64,000 nucleotides of DNA, from the NCBI RefSeq assembly GCF_964033635.1, contig NZ_OZ035533.1:6481001-6545000 (forward strand), in the 5' to 3' direction. Under the pieces are notes generated by a model. That model was not told the DNA's origin and ran no database searches. It was given only the letters and a program-made list of their open reading frames with translations. Position 1 is the stretch's first letter. Each line of letters begins with the position of its first letter. A program made the position numbers and the translations under genes. Positions 28,788 to 37,227 of the stretch are shown here, one piece after another. Origin of the DNA: Chitinophaga sp. MM2321. GTDB taxonomy: Bacteria > Bacteroidota > Bacteroidia > Chitinophagales > Chitinophagaceae.

Positions 28788-29711
28788 ATGAAGAAGCGCG
28801 TAATTTTATTAATGGCATGTGTAGTAGTGTTGTCCTATGTGTCCAACGCACAACAGATTAACGTAGGCACCTATAACATGCGCAACGACAACAACAAAAG
28901 TGATGCCCTGGCTGGCAATGGCTGGAAGCAACGGCTCCCGGTAATCGCCTCCCTGATTCAATTCCATGATTTTGATATTTTCGGCACACAGGAATGTTTG
29001 CATCATCAGCTGGAAGACGTAAAAGGAAGTATGCCCGGATATGACTACATCGGTATTGGTCGCGATGATGGAAAACAGGCAGGTGAGTATTCTGCTATCT
29101 TCTATAAAACCAGTAAATTCAAATTATTGCGTAAAGGCGATTTCTGGCTTTCTCCCATTACAGACAGGCCCAATAAAGGATGGGATGCCGTATTGCCCAG
29201 AATCTGCTCCTGGGGCGAGTTCAGGGAAATTAAAACAGGGTTTACCTTTTATTTCTTCAACCTGCACATGGATCATATTGGTGTAACAGCACGTGCTGAA
29301 AGCGCCAAACTGGTACTGGCAAAAGTGAAAGAGATGACCGGAAATAAACCGACCATCCTGACAGGCGATTTTAATGTAGATCAGAACAATGATGCGTATA
29401 CGCTTATCAATAACTCCGGTTTGTTGAAAGATGCTTATGAAACAACTGCTATGCGCTATGCACTGAACGGTACTTTTAATTCCTTTAAACCCGATGGTAA
29501 AACAGATAGCCGTATTGATCATATCTTTCTTACAAAACAGTTTGAAGTAAAAAGGTATGGTATCCTAACCGATACTTATCGCAGCGAACGTGTTGATGGC
29601 GGAAAAGAGGATACAGGTAATTTCCCGAAAGAAGTGTCTTTGTCAAAATATGTGGCCCGTACACCTTCTGATCACTTTCCGGTGATGGCAGTTGTAGAAT
29701 ACAGCAAATAA
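28788..29711 (+). CDS. Exported endonuclease/exonuclease/phosphatase (EEP) family hydrolase
   Basis: A 307-residue metal-dependent phosphoesterase with a signal peptide (cleavage near SNAQQ). The EEP catalytic residues are all present: NMRND, GTQE (metal-binding Glu), NLHMDH, TGDFNVD, IDHIF and the terminal SDHFPVMA. The fold hydrolyses phosphodiester or phosphomonoester bonds in DNA, inositol phosphates or lipids. Being exported and third in a susC-susD-GH92 operon suggests it removes a phosphate-linked group from a glycan or glycolipid. The actual substrate is not visible. It starts 30 nt after susD and is followed by a terminator-like hairpin before the GH92 gene. Confidence 0.88.
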   Translation: MKKRVILLMACVVVLSYVSNAQQINVGTYNMRNDNNKSDALAGNGWKQRLPVIASLIQFHDFDIFGTQECLHHQLEDVKGSMPGYDYIGIGRDDGKQAGEYSAIFYKTSKFKLLRKGDFWLSPITDRPNKGWDAVLPRICSWGEFREIKTGFTFYFFNLHMDHIGVTARAESAKLVLAKVKEMTGNKPTILTGDFNVDQNNDAYTLINNSGLLKDAYETTAMRYALNGTFNSFKPDGKTDSRIDHIFLTKQFEVKRYGILTDTYRSERVDGGKEDTGNFPKEVSLSKYVARTPSDHFPVMAVVEYSK

Positions 29712-29731
29712 AATTATCCTCTTTATAACCA

Positions 29732-29768
29732 GGGCCCGCTATAGTCTGCTTTAGCGGGCCCGTTTTAT
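29732..29768 (+). terminator. Hairpin between EEP hydrolase and GH92 genes
   Basis: GGGCCCGCT (29732-29740) pairs with AGCGGGCCC (29753-29761) across a 12-nt loop, followed by GTTTTATT. It looks like an intrinsic terminator, yet the GH92 start is only 20 nt further on. It could act as partial attenuation or processing within the operon, or the GH92 gene may be expressed from another promoter. Confidence 0.75.
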
Positions 29769-29780
29769 TAAACTGAGCAT

Positions 29781-31970
29781 ATGCGATTTCTTTTTCGTTT
29801 ATTGCCGGTAACGGGCATGCTGTTTTTATATGCCTGTGATACTGATCAGCAAATGAGTGCGGAACAATACATCGACCCTACCATAGGTAATGTTTCGACG
29901 TTGTTGCAGCCTACAAAACCTGTTATGCACCTGCCTAATCAGATGATCCGCGTATATCCGTTAAGGAAAGATTATACAGACGATCAGATCAGTGGTTTTC
30001 CACTCAATGTGGTAGGTCATTACAGTGGTCCTGTATTCGTTGTGAAACCCTCTACGCAACCACTTACCACAGCTGAATGGCAGCGCAGGCTTACGTATGA
30101 TCATGATCTTGAAATTATTCACCCCTGGTATTACAGTACTACCCTGATAGAGGATAATATTAAAGTGGAATTTGCACCCGGTAGTAAAACGGGCATTTAC
30201 CGGTTTACTTTTCCGGAACATGTGACGCGGCAACTATTGTTTGAAACACCGGTTAGTTTTATAGCTGCGGATGGCGTAACAGCCGCCACTTTTTTTCATG
30301 GCGATGTACCGGTATATATGTACGGAAAATTCAACACACGGGTAAAGAGTGGTACCGTATCAGATACCTTGCCTTACGTGATTTTTACTGATAAGAGCGT
30401 AGATCCCATCACATTTAAATATGCCATCTCGTATGTTAGTGCAGCTAATGCCAAGAAAAGTTTTGACAGAGAGATAGCCGGGAAAGATTTTGCCGATGTA
30501 CAGCGTAACGGACAGGAAAGCTGGAAGGAAGTAGTGAGTCAGGTGCAGATAGAAGGCGGTACCACAGCGCAACGCCGGTCATTCTATACTGCTTTGTATC
30601 GTTGTTATGAGCGCATGGTGAATATTACGGAGAACTCACTCTACTACAGTGGTTACAATAAAAAAACAGACAGTACTTCCCGTCCTTTTTATGTAGATGA
30701 TGCTACCTGGGATACCTACCAGGCATTACATCCGCTGCGCATGATCCTGCATCCTGAACAGGAAGAAGATATGTTGGATGCTTACGTGCGCATGTATGAG
30801 CAAAGTGGCTGGATGCCTACTTTTCCGAGGATCTTCGGTGATCATCCCTGCATGAATGGATTTCACAGCACCATCGTATTCCTGGATGCCTACCGGAAGG
30901 GACTAAAAATTCCCCGGCTGGAAAAAGCCTATGAAGGCATGAGAAAAAATGCAATGGAAGCTACCATGTTGCCATGGCGGAATGGCAGCAGTTGCTCGCT
31001 GGATACTTTCTATCGCAGCAATGGCTATTACCCCGCATTGCATCCTGATGAAAAGGAAACGGTGAGCGCCGTACATCCACTGGAAAAGCGGCAGGCAGTG
31101 GCGGTTACGTTGGGACATAGTTATGATGACTGGGCGCTGGCGCAACTGGCGAAAGCATTAAAACATGAAGATGATTATCGTTTGTTTGCAACACGTGCGG
31201 AAAACTATCGTCATTTGTGGAATGAAAGCGCCGGATTTTTTATGCCAAAGGATAGCGCCGGTAACTGGATCGATATTGACCCCGCTTTTGATGGCGGTCC
31301 CGGCGGGCGCGACTACTACGATGAAAATAATGGCTGGACCTATTTATGGCAGGTGCAGCACAATATCCCTGCGCTGATCAGGCTGATGGGTGGTGAAAGA
31401 CAATTTGAGGCAAGACTGGATGAATTATTCAGAAAAGATCCGGGCATGCCGAAGTATGCATTCTGGTGTAAGTTCCCCGATGCTACCGGGCTGGTGGGGC
31501 AGTATGCTATGGGGAATGAACCTGGTTTTCATATTCCTTATCTGTACAACTATGTGGGTGCCGCCTGGAAAACACAGAAGCGTATCCGTTTTCTGCTGGA
31601 TCTGTGGTTTAAAGACAATGTTTTTGGTATCCCGGGAGATGAAGATGGCGGGGGCATGAGTGCATTTGTTGTTTTTTCTTCCATGGGTTTTTATCCCGTT
31701 ACGGCCGGTATTCCGATATATACAATTGGGAGTCCTGTCTTTAGTAAGGTAACGGTTGCCTTACCGGGTGGAAAACAGTTTACCGTTATAGCGCATCATT
31801 GTTCTGTGGTAAATAAATATATCCAGGGGGCAAAGATGAATGGAGAGGTATTGACGTCACCATTCTTTACGCATCAGCAGTTGATGGAGGGTGGTACGTT
31901 GGAGCTTGAAATGGGGGAGCTGCCGGATCGGCGTTGGGGGGCAAGTATTCATTCGTTGGCGGAGCGGTAA
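29781..31970 (+). CDS. GH92 family alpha-mannosidase, lipoprotein
   Basis: A 729-residue glycoside hydrolase of family 92, calcium-dependent exo-alpha-mannosidases acting by inversion. The signal sequence ends in a lipobox (LFLYAC). Then come YIDPTIGNVSTLLQPTK (the family opening), ATWDTYQALHPL near residue 308, the loop GNEPGFHIPYLYNY near 577 (with the likely general-acid Glu) and PGDEDGGGMSAFVVFSSMGFYP near 617 (with the likely base aspartates and metal ligands). These are the expected catalytic segments. It would trim alpha-linked mannose from oligosaccharides imported or held by the SusC/SusD pair. Linkage specificity cannot be read from sequence. Confidence 0.93.
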   Translation: MRFLFRLLPVTGMLFLYACDTDQQMSAEQYIDPTIGNVSTLLQPTKPVMHLPNQMIRVYPLRKDYTDDQISGFPLNVVGHYSGPVFVVKPSTQPLTTAEWQRRLTYDHDLEIIHPWYYSTTLIEDNIKVEFAPGSKTGIYRFTFPEHVTRQLLFETPVSFIAADGVTAATFFHGDVPVYMYGKFNTRVKSGTVSDTLPYVIFTDKSVDPITFKYAISYVSAANAKKSFDREIAGKDFADVQRNGQESWKEVVSQVQIEGGTTAQRRSFYTALYRCYERMVNITENSLYYSGYNKKTDSTSRPFYVDDATWDTYQALHPLRMILHPEQEEDMLDAYVRMYEQSGWMPTFPRIFGDHPCMNGFHSTIVFLDAYRKGLKIPRLEKAYEGMRKNAMEATMLPWRNGSSCSLDTFYRSNGYYPALHPDEKETVSAVHPLEKRQAVAVTLGHSYDDWALAQLAKALKHEDDYRLFATRAENYRHLWNESAGFFMPKDSAGNWIDIDPAFDGGPGGRDYYDENNGWTYLWQVQHNIPALIRLMGGERQFEARLDELFRKDPGMPKYAFWCKFPDATGLVGQYAMGNEPGFHIPYLYNYVGAAWKTQKRIRFLLDLWFKDNVFGIPGDEDGGGMSAFVVFSSMGFYPVTAGIPIYTIGSPVFSKVTVALPGGKQFTVIAHHCSVVNKYIQGAKMNGEVLTSPFFTHQQLMEGGTLELEMGELPDRRWGASIHSLAER

Positions 31971-32004
31971 TAAAAATGAAAAACCCCGCCCAAAAGAGCA
32001 GGGT
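31971..32004 (-). terminator. Terminator of the PepSY-like gene
   Basis: On the minus strand ACCCTGC and GCGGGGT pair across about 8 nt (plus-strand positions 31983-31989 and 31998-32004, one G-U pair), followed by a T-rich run (31971-31982 on the plus strand are mostly A). Confidence 0.6.
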
Positions 32005-32045
32005 CTGTCCTATTTATCCCTATACCTATGAAATACTAATTTGTG

Positions 32046-32510
32046 TTATTCAGTGACGGTGCCTGCATCATTCAACAGCACTGCTTTGTCTGCACCATTG
32101 TCCTGAATATTTACTTTGTAATAAGCAGCTACATCTGCTCTCTCAATTTTCCAGCCATCTTTTATGGTGGCCGCCGGATACTTCGTTTTTAATGTTCCAG
32201 CCACCGATTCCGGCAGTGTCTGTGCATCATACTCGCTTCTTGTTGCAATCCATGTGCCGGAAGCATCATATTCAGCGATTGTTTTAATATTTTCTTTGTG
32301 GAAACTTACGCTCCAGCGTCCTGCACTTGTCTTATTCCACTTAGCGTCAGTTGTGCCAGCAAAATTCTGATCAAAAGAACTCTTCACTGCTTCAGGTGCT
32401 TCCACCATTTTAGCAACTACCTTGTGTTTTTTAATTGATTTTTTCTGCTGTGCAAAAGTTATGCCGGAAGTGAATAATACCGCACAAAAAATTAACGTCA
32501 ACTTTTTCAT
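32046..32510 (-). CDS. PepSY-like exported protein
   Basis: A 154-residue secreted protein. A signal peptide (MKKLTLIFCAVLFTSGITFA, then QQ) is followed by a lysine-rich stretch and two repeats of about 55 residues. The first has SSFDQNFAGTTDAKWNKTSAGRW, in two parts, and the second TLKTKYPAATIKDGWKIERA. This is the DUF2874/PepSY-like family, often described as beta-lactamase-inhibitor-like in Bacteroidota. The function is unknown, perhaps periplasmic protease or peptide binding. It is a single gene with its own terminator. Confidence 0.75.
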   Translation of the reverse strand: MKKLTLIFCAVLFTSGITFAQQKKSIKKHKVVAKMVEAPEAVKSSFDQNFAGTTDAKWNKTSAGRWSVSFHKENIKTIAEYDASGTWIATRSEYDAQTLPESVAGTLKTKYPAATIKDGWKIERADVAAYYKVNIQDNGADKAVLLNDAGTVTE

Positions 32511-32774
32511 ATTCAGATATGGTTTTATCCGTTTGTTGGGTTAAATTAATTACTAGGTTTTTCTATTCTTTTCTTCCCGGCAAGTGAGCTAAAACAATGC
32601 CAAAAACGTAAAACAAATACTCTTTATTGCAAATTACTAAAAAATCTGTAAAAAATATTCAAAAAGCTATGTTTTTGGCAAACTAGAGACGCTTGGTGCC
32701 AGTGTATTTTCTTAACTTCGCACAATTTTAATCAATTATTGTCTAAATAACATCAAAGGGCGGGGAATTGTTTT

Positions 32775-35700
32775 ATGTCCAGCAAATATCAGGAATATAA
32801 CCAACTGAATTTACCTCAGATAGAAAAAGATATACTGAAACAATGGGAGCTACAACAAGCTTTTGAGAAAAGTGTGGAAGTACGTGAAGGCGCTACTCCT
32901 TTTGTTTTTTACGAAGGTCCCCCCAGTGCCAATGGCCTGCCGGGTATTCACCATGTCATTTCCCGTACCCTCAAGGATCTGGTGTGTCGTTACAAAACCA
33001 TGCGTGGTTTCCAGGTAAAGCGTAAAGGTGGATGGGATACCCACGGCCTGCCGGTAGAACTGGGCGTGGAAAAAACACTGGGCATTACCAAAGAAGATAT
33101 CGGCAAAAAAATCTCTGTGGCAGACTACAACGAAACCTGCCGTAAAGAGGTATTGAAATATAAAGATCAATGGGATGCCCTGACCCGTCAGATGGGTTAC
33201 TGGGTAGACCTGAAAGATCCCTACATCACTTTCGATAACAAATACATTGAAACCCTGTGGTGGTGTCTGCAAACCTTGTATAAGAAAGGATTGCTGTACA
33301 AGAGCGTGAGCATTCAGCCCTACTCTCCTGCTGCAGGCACCGGTTTAAGCTCGCATGAACTGAACCAGCCCGGCACTTATAAAGATGTAAAGGATACTAC
33401 CGTGGTGGCTATGTTTAAAGCCCTTCCCGCGGAAAATTCAACCTTCCTGTTTGAAGCAGCCGGCGCCGGAGAAGTATTTTTCCTGGCCTGGACCACTACT
33501 CCATGGACCCTGCCTTCCAACCTCGGTTTAACCGTAGGTGCTAATATAGAATATGTGCTGGTCAATACTTTCAACCAATACACTCACCTGCCGGTGAATG
33601 TGATCATGGCCAAAGTGTTGCTGGGTAAGTATTTTAAAGCAGAAGGTGAAAATGCTGATTTTGACGCCTATAAAGAAGGAGATAAAATAATCCCCTGGAA
33701 AATACTGACCAGCTTTAAAGGCAGCCAGCTGGAAAACATCCGTTACGAACAGCTGCTCCCTTATGCACAGCCGGAAGAAGGTGATCCGTTCCGGGTTATC
33801 CTGGGCGATTTCGTGACCACAGAAGATGGTACAGGTATCGTACATACTGCTCCGGCCTTTGGTGCAGACGATAACAGGGTAGGCAAGAAAAATGGTATTG
33901 GTATCCTCACGTTGGTAGACAGAACCGGTAAATTCACGGATAATGTAGGAGAATTTTCAGGTAGATATGTAAAGAATTATAAAGATGATCCGGACTACAA
34001 AGATGTAGATGTGGACATCGCCGTGAAGCTGAAAAAAGAGAACCGCGCCTTTAAAGTAGAAAAATACGAACATACCTATCCTCACTGCTGGCGTACCGAT
34101 AAGCCGATATTGTATTATCCGCTGGACGCCTGGTTTATTAAAACCACTGCGGTGAAAGACAGAATGGTAGAACTGAATAAGACGATTAACTGGAAGCCTG
34201 CCTTTACCGGAACCGGTCGTTTTGGTAACTGGCTGGAGAACATGGTAGACTGGAATCTCAGCCGTAGCCGCTATTGGGGCACACCTTTGCCTATCTGGCG
34301 TACAGAAGATGGCAGCGAGGAAAAATGTATCGGTGGCATCGAAGAGCTCAATGGAGAAATCCGCAAAGCGAACGAGGTGTTGGGCGGCGATGTCAACAAA
34401 TCTTACCTGCACGAAGGCATTCTTGATTTACATAAACCTTATGTAGACGATATCATCCTGGTGAGTGAATCAGGTAAACCCATGCGTCGTGAGCCGGATC
34501 TGGTGGATGTTTGGTTTGACAGTGGCGCTATGCCTTATGCGCAATGGCACTATCCGTTTGAGAATAAAGCAATGATCGATAAAGGGGAAGCTTTCCCGGC
34601 CGATTTTATTGCGGAAGGTGTGGATCAGACCCGTGGCTGGTTTTACACCCTGCATGCACTGGGTGTGATGCTGTTTGATAAGGTGGCTTATAAAACGGTG
34701 GTTTCCAATGGCCTGGTGCTGGACAAAAACGGTCTTAAAATGAGTAAGCGCCTCGGCAACGTGGTGAACCCGTTTGATACCATTGAGCAGTTTGGTGCAG
34801 ATGCCACCCGTTGGTATCTTATCACGAATGCATCTCCCTGGGATAGCCTCAAGTTTGATGTGAAAGGTATTGGAGAAGCACAGCGCAAACTGTTTGGTAC
34901 CCTGTACAATACATATAACTTCTTCGCAATGTATGCGAATCTTGATAAGTTTACTTTTAAAGAAGCATATATTCCGTTGGAAGAAAGGCCGGAAATTGAC
35001 CGTTGGATCATTTCTGTACTGAATTCGCTTGTACGGGATGTGACCAGCAATTTTGACGATTACGAGCCTACTCAGGCAGGCAGGGCCATTGAACGTTTTG
35101 TGGACGAACACCTGAGTAACTGGTACGTTCGCCTGTGCCGTCGCCGGTTCTGGAAAGGGGAATATGCGCAGGACAAAATCAGTGCCTACCAGACATTGTA
35201 CGAATGTTTGGAAAAAATTACACAATTGATGGCCCCGGTTTCCCCATTCTTTACAGACTGGTTATTTAACAACCTGAATAAAGTAAGCGGGCGCAACCAG
35301 GCTGTTTCTATCCACCATACTGACTTTCCGGCGGTATCCCTGGCAGCAATTGATGAGGATCTGGAAGAAAGGATGCAATTGGCGCAGGATATTTCATCAC
35401 TGGTATTATCATTGCGTAAGAAGGTGAACATCAAAGTTCGCCAGCCATTGCAAAAGATATTAATACCTGTTTCCGGTGTCCGTATGCAGGAGCAATTGGG
35501 AAAAGTTGCGGACCTGATAAAAAGTGAGGTGAATGTGAAAGGGATTGATTATCTTACCGAAACGGGAGGCTTTATCAAGAAAAAGATTAAGCCAAACTTC
35601 AAATCGCTCGGAAGTAAAATGGGGGCAAAGATGAAGTCTGTTGCTGCCGTTATCGGTGGTTTTACAGATGCAGATATAGCCACTATCGAGCGAGACGGCC

Positions 35701-36101
35701 ATTTCAACCTGGTGGTGGAAGAGGAGCAGTTGCAAATACAACTCTCTGATGTAGAGATCATTTCCGAAGACATTCCTGGATGGACAGTTGCTAACAAAGG
35801 CGCCTTAACGGTGGCGCTTGATATTACCATTACACCCCAGTTACAGGATGAAGGAAATGCCAGAGAGCTGGTAAATCGTATACAGAAAATCCGCAAAGAC
35901 AGCGGGTTTGAATTAACTGACAGGATTAATGTCGCTGTTGAGAGAGTAGATTCTCTCAAATCGGCGATTATTAACTATAATGACTATATTTGCACGGAAA
36001 TTTTGGCAGATAGCTTGGAATTAGTGGAGCAATTACAGGGTGGTACAGAAATAGAGGTGAATGACCTTAAATTTAATGTATTAGTTAACAAAAAAAGCTA
36101 A
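32775..36101 (+). CDS. ileS: Isoleucyl-tRNA synthetase, type 2 with altered HIGH motif
   Basis: An 1108-residue class I synthetase that charges tRNA-Ile, with an editing domain in the middle and a long C-terminal region. The length and the KMSKR form of the second signature (655-659) mark the eukaryote-like IleRS2 group, which is less sensitive to mupirocin than the common bacterial type. The first signature, HIGH in E. coli, aligns with GIHH at residues 57-60 (after PPSANGLP), so the first and third positions are changed. A GXHH form of IleRS2 has been tied to extreme mupirocin resistance, as I recall. A DksA-like gene follows 6 nt later. Confidence 0.93.
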   Translation: MSSKYQEYNQLNLPQIEKDILKQWELQQAFEKSVEVREGATPFVFYEGPPSANGLPGIHHVISRTLKDLVCRYKTMRGFQVKRKGGWDTHGLPVELGVEKTLGITKEDIGKKISVADYNETCRKEVLKYKDQWDALTRQMGYWVDLKDPYITFDNKYIETLWWCLQTLYKKGLLYKSVSIQPYSPAAGTGLSSHELNQPGTYKDVKDTTVVAMFKALPAENSTFLFEAAGAGEVFFLAWTTTPWTLPSNLGLTVGANIEYVLVNTFNQYTHLPVNVIMAKVLLGKYFKAEGENADFDAYKEGDKIIPWKILTSFKGSQLENIRYEQLLPYAQPEEGDPFRVILGDFVTTEDGTGIVHTAPAFGADDNRVGKKNGIGILTLVDRTGKFTDNVGEFSGRYVKNYKDDPDYKDVDVDIAVKLKKENRAFKVEKYEHTYPHCWRTDKPILYYPLDAWFIKTTAVKDRMVELNKTINWKPAFTGTGRFGNWLENMVDWNLSRSRYWGTPLPIWRTEDGSEEKCIGGIEELNGEIRKANEVLGGDVNKSYLHEGILDLHKPYVDDIILVSESGKPMRREPDLVDVWFDSGAMPYAQWHYPFENKAMIDKGEAFPADFIAEGVDQTRGWFYTLHALGVMLFDKVAYKTVVSNGLVLDKNGLKMSKRLGNVVNPFDTIEQFGADATRWYLITNASPWDSLKFDVKGIGEAQRKLFGTLYNTYNFFAMYANLDKFTFKEAYIPLEERPEIDRWIISVLNSLVRDVTSNFDDYEPTQAGRAIERFVDEHLSNWYVRLCRRRFWKGEYAQDKISAYQTLYECLEKITQLMAPVSPFFTDWLFNNLNKVSGRNQAVSIHHTDFPAVSLAAIDEDLEERMQLAQDISSLVLSLRKKVNIKVRQPLQKILIPVSGVRMQEQLGKVADLIKSEVNVKGIDYLTETGGFIKKKIKPNFKSLGSKMGAKMKSVAAVIGGFTDADIATIERDGHFNLVVEEEQLQIQLSDVEIISEDIPGWTVANKGALTVALDITITPQLQDEGNARELVNRIQKIRKDSGFELTDRINVAVERVDSLKSAIINYNDYICTEILADSLELVEQLQGGTEIEVNDLKFNVLVNKKS

Positions 36102-36107
36102 TCCCCC

Positions 36108-37136
36108 ATGGCAACAAAAAAGAAGGTTGCTAGTAAATCGAACCCAAAGGCAGCTCAGGCTAAAAAAACTGTGGCAAAGAAAGCAACTACTGTAAAGAAA
36201 GTTGCTAAACCTGCACCGGCTAAAAAAGCCATGCCCGCTCCTGCGCCAAAAAAAGCAACCGCAAAAAAAGTGGTCGCTAAGGCAACGAAGCCGGCAGTGA
36301 AAAAAGCCGTGGTATCTAAGACTACTGTTAAAAAGACAGCACCTGTCCCGAAACACGTAGTAAAGAAGGCTCCAGCCACCCAAAGCAGTAAAACATCGTC
36401 CGTTAAAAAAGTTGCTGTACCTGCAAAATCGACCGTTAAAAAAGAGCCTGCTGTAAAGCAGCAAGTGGTTACGAAAAGTGTTGCCGCTGTTAAAGAGAAA
36501 CCATTAATTTCTAAGTCAGAAGAAAAAGACCTTAAAACGATGGCAGTAAAGAAAGCAGATACTAAGGAACAAGTTGCTAAGGAGAAAGAATCCACTAAAA
36601 AAGCAGCCGAGAAGCCTGTTACAAAGGCCGAAAAATCAGTAAAGGCGGAGAAGTCCGAGAAAACCGAAAAGTCTGAGAAAAAAGGAGGAAAAGCTACGTT
36701 GGTAACATACCAGCCTGAATTCACCAAGTCGGTACTGGATCAACCAGCACCTTCTACTGGTCCTGTATACAGATATAGTGATGTTGATTTGCAGGAATTT
36801 AGAGATTTAATCCAAAAGAAGCTGGAATCAGCTAAAAAGGAACTCATCTACCTGCAAGGATTAATCACACGTAAAGATGAAGCCGGCACCGACGATACTG
36901 AAAATAAATACATGAGCATGGAAGATGGCAGTGGCTCTCAGGAAAGAGAACAACTCAATCAAATGGCCAGCCGTCAGATCCAGTTCATCGATCACCTGGA
37001 AAAAGCAATGATGCGCATCGAAAACAAAACCTATGGCATTTGCCGCGTAACCGGTAAACTCATAGATAAAGCACGTCTCAGAGCTGTTCCGCACGCAACT
37101 TTAAGCATTGAAGCCAAACTGGCGAAAAGTAAATAA
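36108..37136 (+). CDS. DksA/TraR-like protein with histone-H1-like N-terminal tail
   Basis: A 342-residue protein in two parts. The first 200 residues are a low-complexity chain of Lys, Ala, Pro and Val (units like VAKKATTVKK, PAPAKKA) grading into a Lys/Glu-rich stretch (KAEKSEKTEKSEKK). This resembles histone H1 tails and bacterial Hc1/AlgP proteins that bind DNA. The C-terminal 120 residues match the TraR/DksA family of RNA-polymerase secondary-channel proteins (YRYSDVDLQEFRDLIQKKLE, then MRIENKTYGICRVTGKLIDK). The four zinc cysteines are reduced to one (GICRVTG). It is co-transcribed with ileS. In relatives lspA often follows here; it does not in this window. Confidence 0.85.
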   Translation: MATKKKVASKSNPKAAQAKKTVAKKATTVKKVAKPAPAKKAMPAPAPKKATAKKVVAKATKPAVKKAVVSKTTVKKTAPVPKHVVKKAPATQSSKTSSVKKVAVPAKSTVKKEPAVKQQVVTKSVAAVKEKPLISKSEEKDLKTMAVKKADTKEQVAKEKESTKKAAEKPVTKAEKSVKAEKSEKTEKSEKKGGKATLVTYQPEFTKSVLDQPAPSTGPVYRYSDVDLQEFRDLIQKKLESAKKELIYLQGLITRKDEAGTDDTENKYMSMEDGSGSQEREQLNQMASRQIQFIDHLEKAMMRIENKTYGICRVTGKLIDKARLRAVPHATLSIEAKLAKSK

Positions 37137-37143
37137 GCGTATA

Positions 37144-37227
37144 AAATATTTTGGGATTTAGTTATGTAGAGATTTTAAATCTCCTGTAACTAAATCCCAA
37201 TTTTTTTTGACTAAATCTCAAAATATT
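37144..37227. repeat. Intergenic inverted repeat, family A copy 3 (one arm shortened)
   Basis: Left arm words AATATTTTGGGATTTAGTTA, then GTAGAGATTT, pair with AAATCTCC, TAACTAAATCCCAA and, further out, CTCAAAATATT on the right. The right arm carries an extra block of about 20 bp (GACTAAATCT and a T-run between the inner and outer words) that has no partner on the left. The element ends one base into the stop codon of the glycosyltransferase-HAD gene (37227-37229). The TGCAGCG core of other family A copies is absent. Confidence 0.85.

Noticed and set aside
34470..35225. A 251-codon minus-strand reading frame opposite ileS.
   Set aside because: ileS motifs run through the region; the antisense frame is cysteine- and histidine-rich nonsense.
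36108..36720. The Lys-Ala-rich stretch as an independent histone-like gene.
   Set aside because: The frame continues without break into the DksA-like domain, with no internal stop or separate start context.
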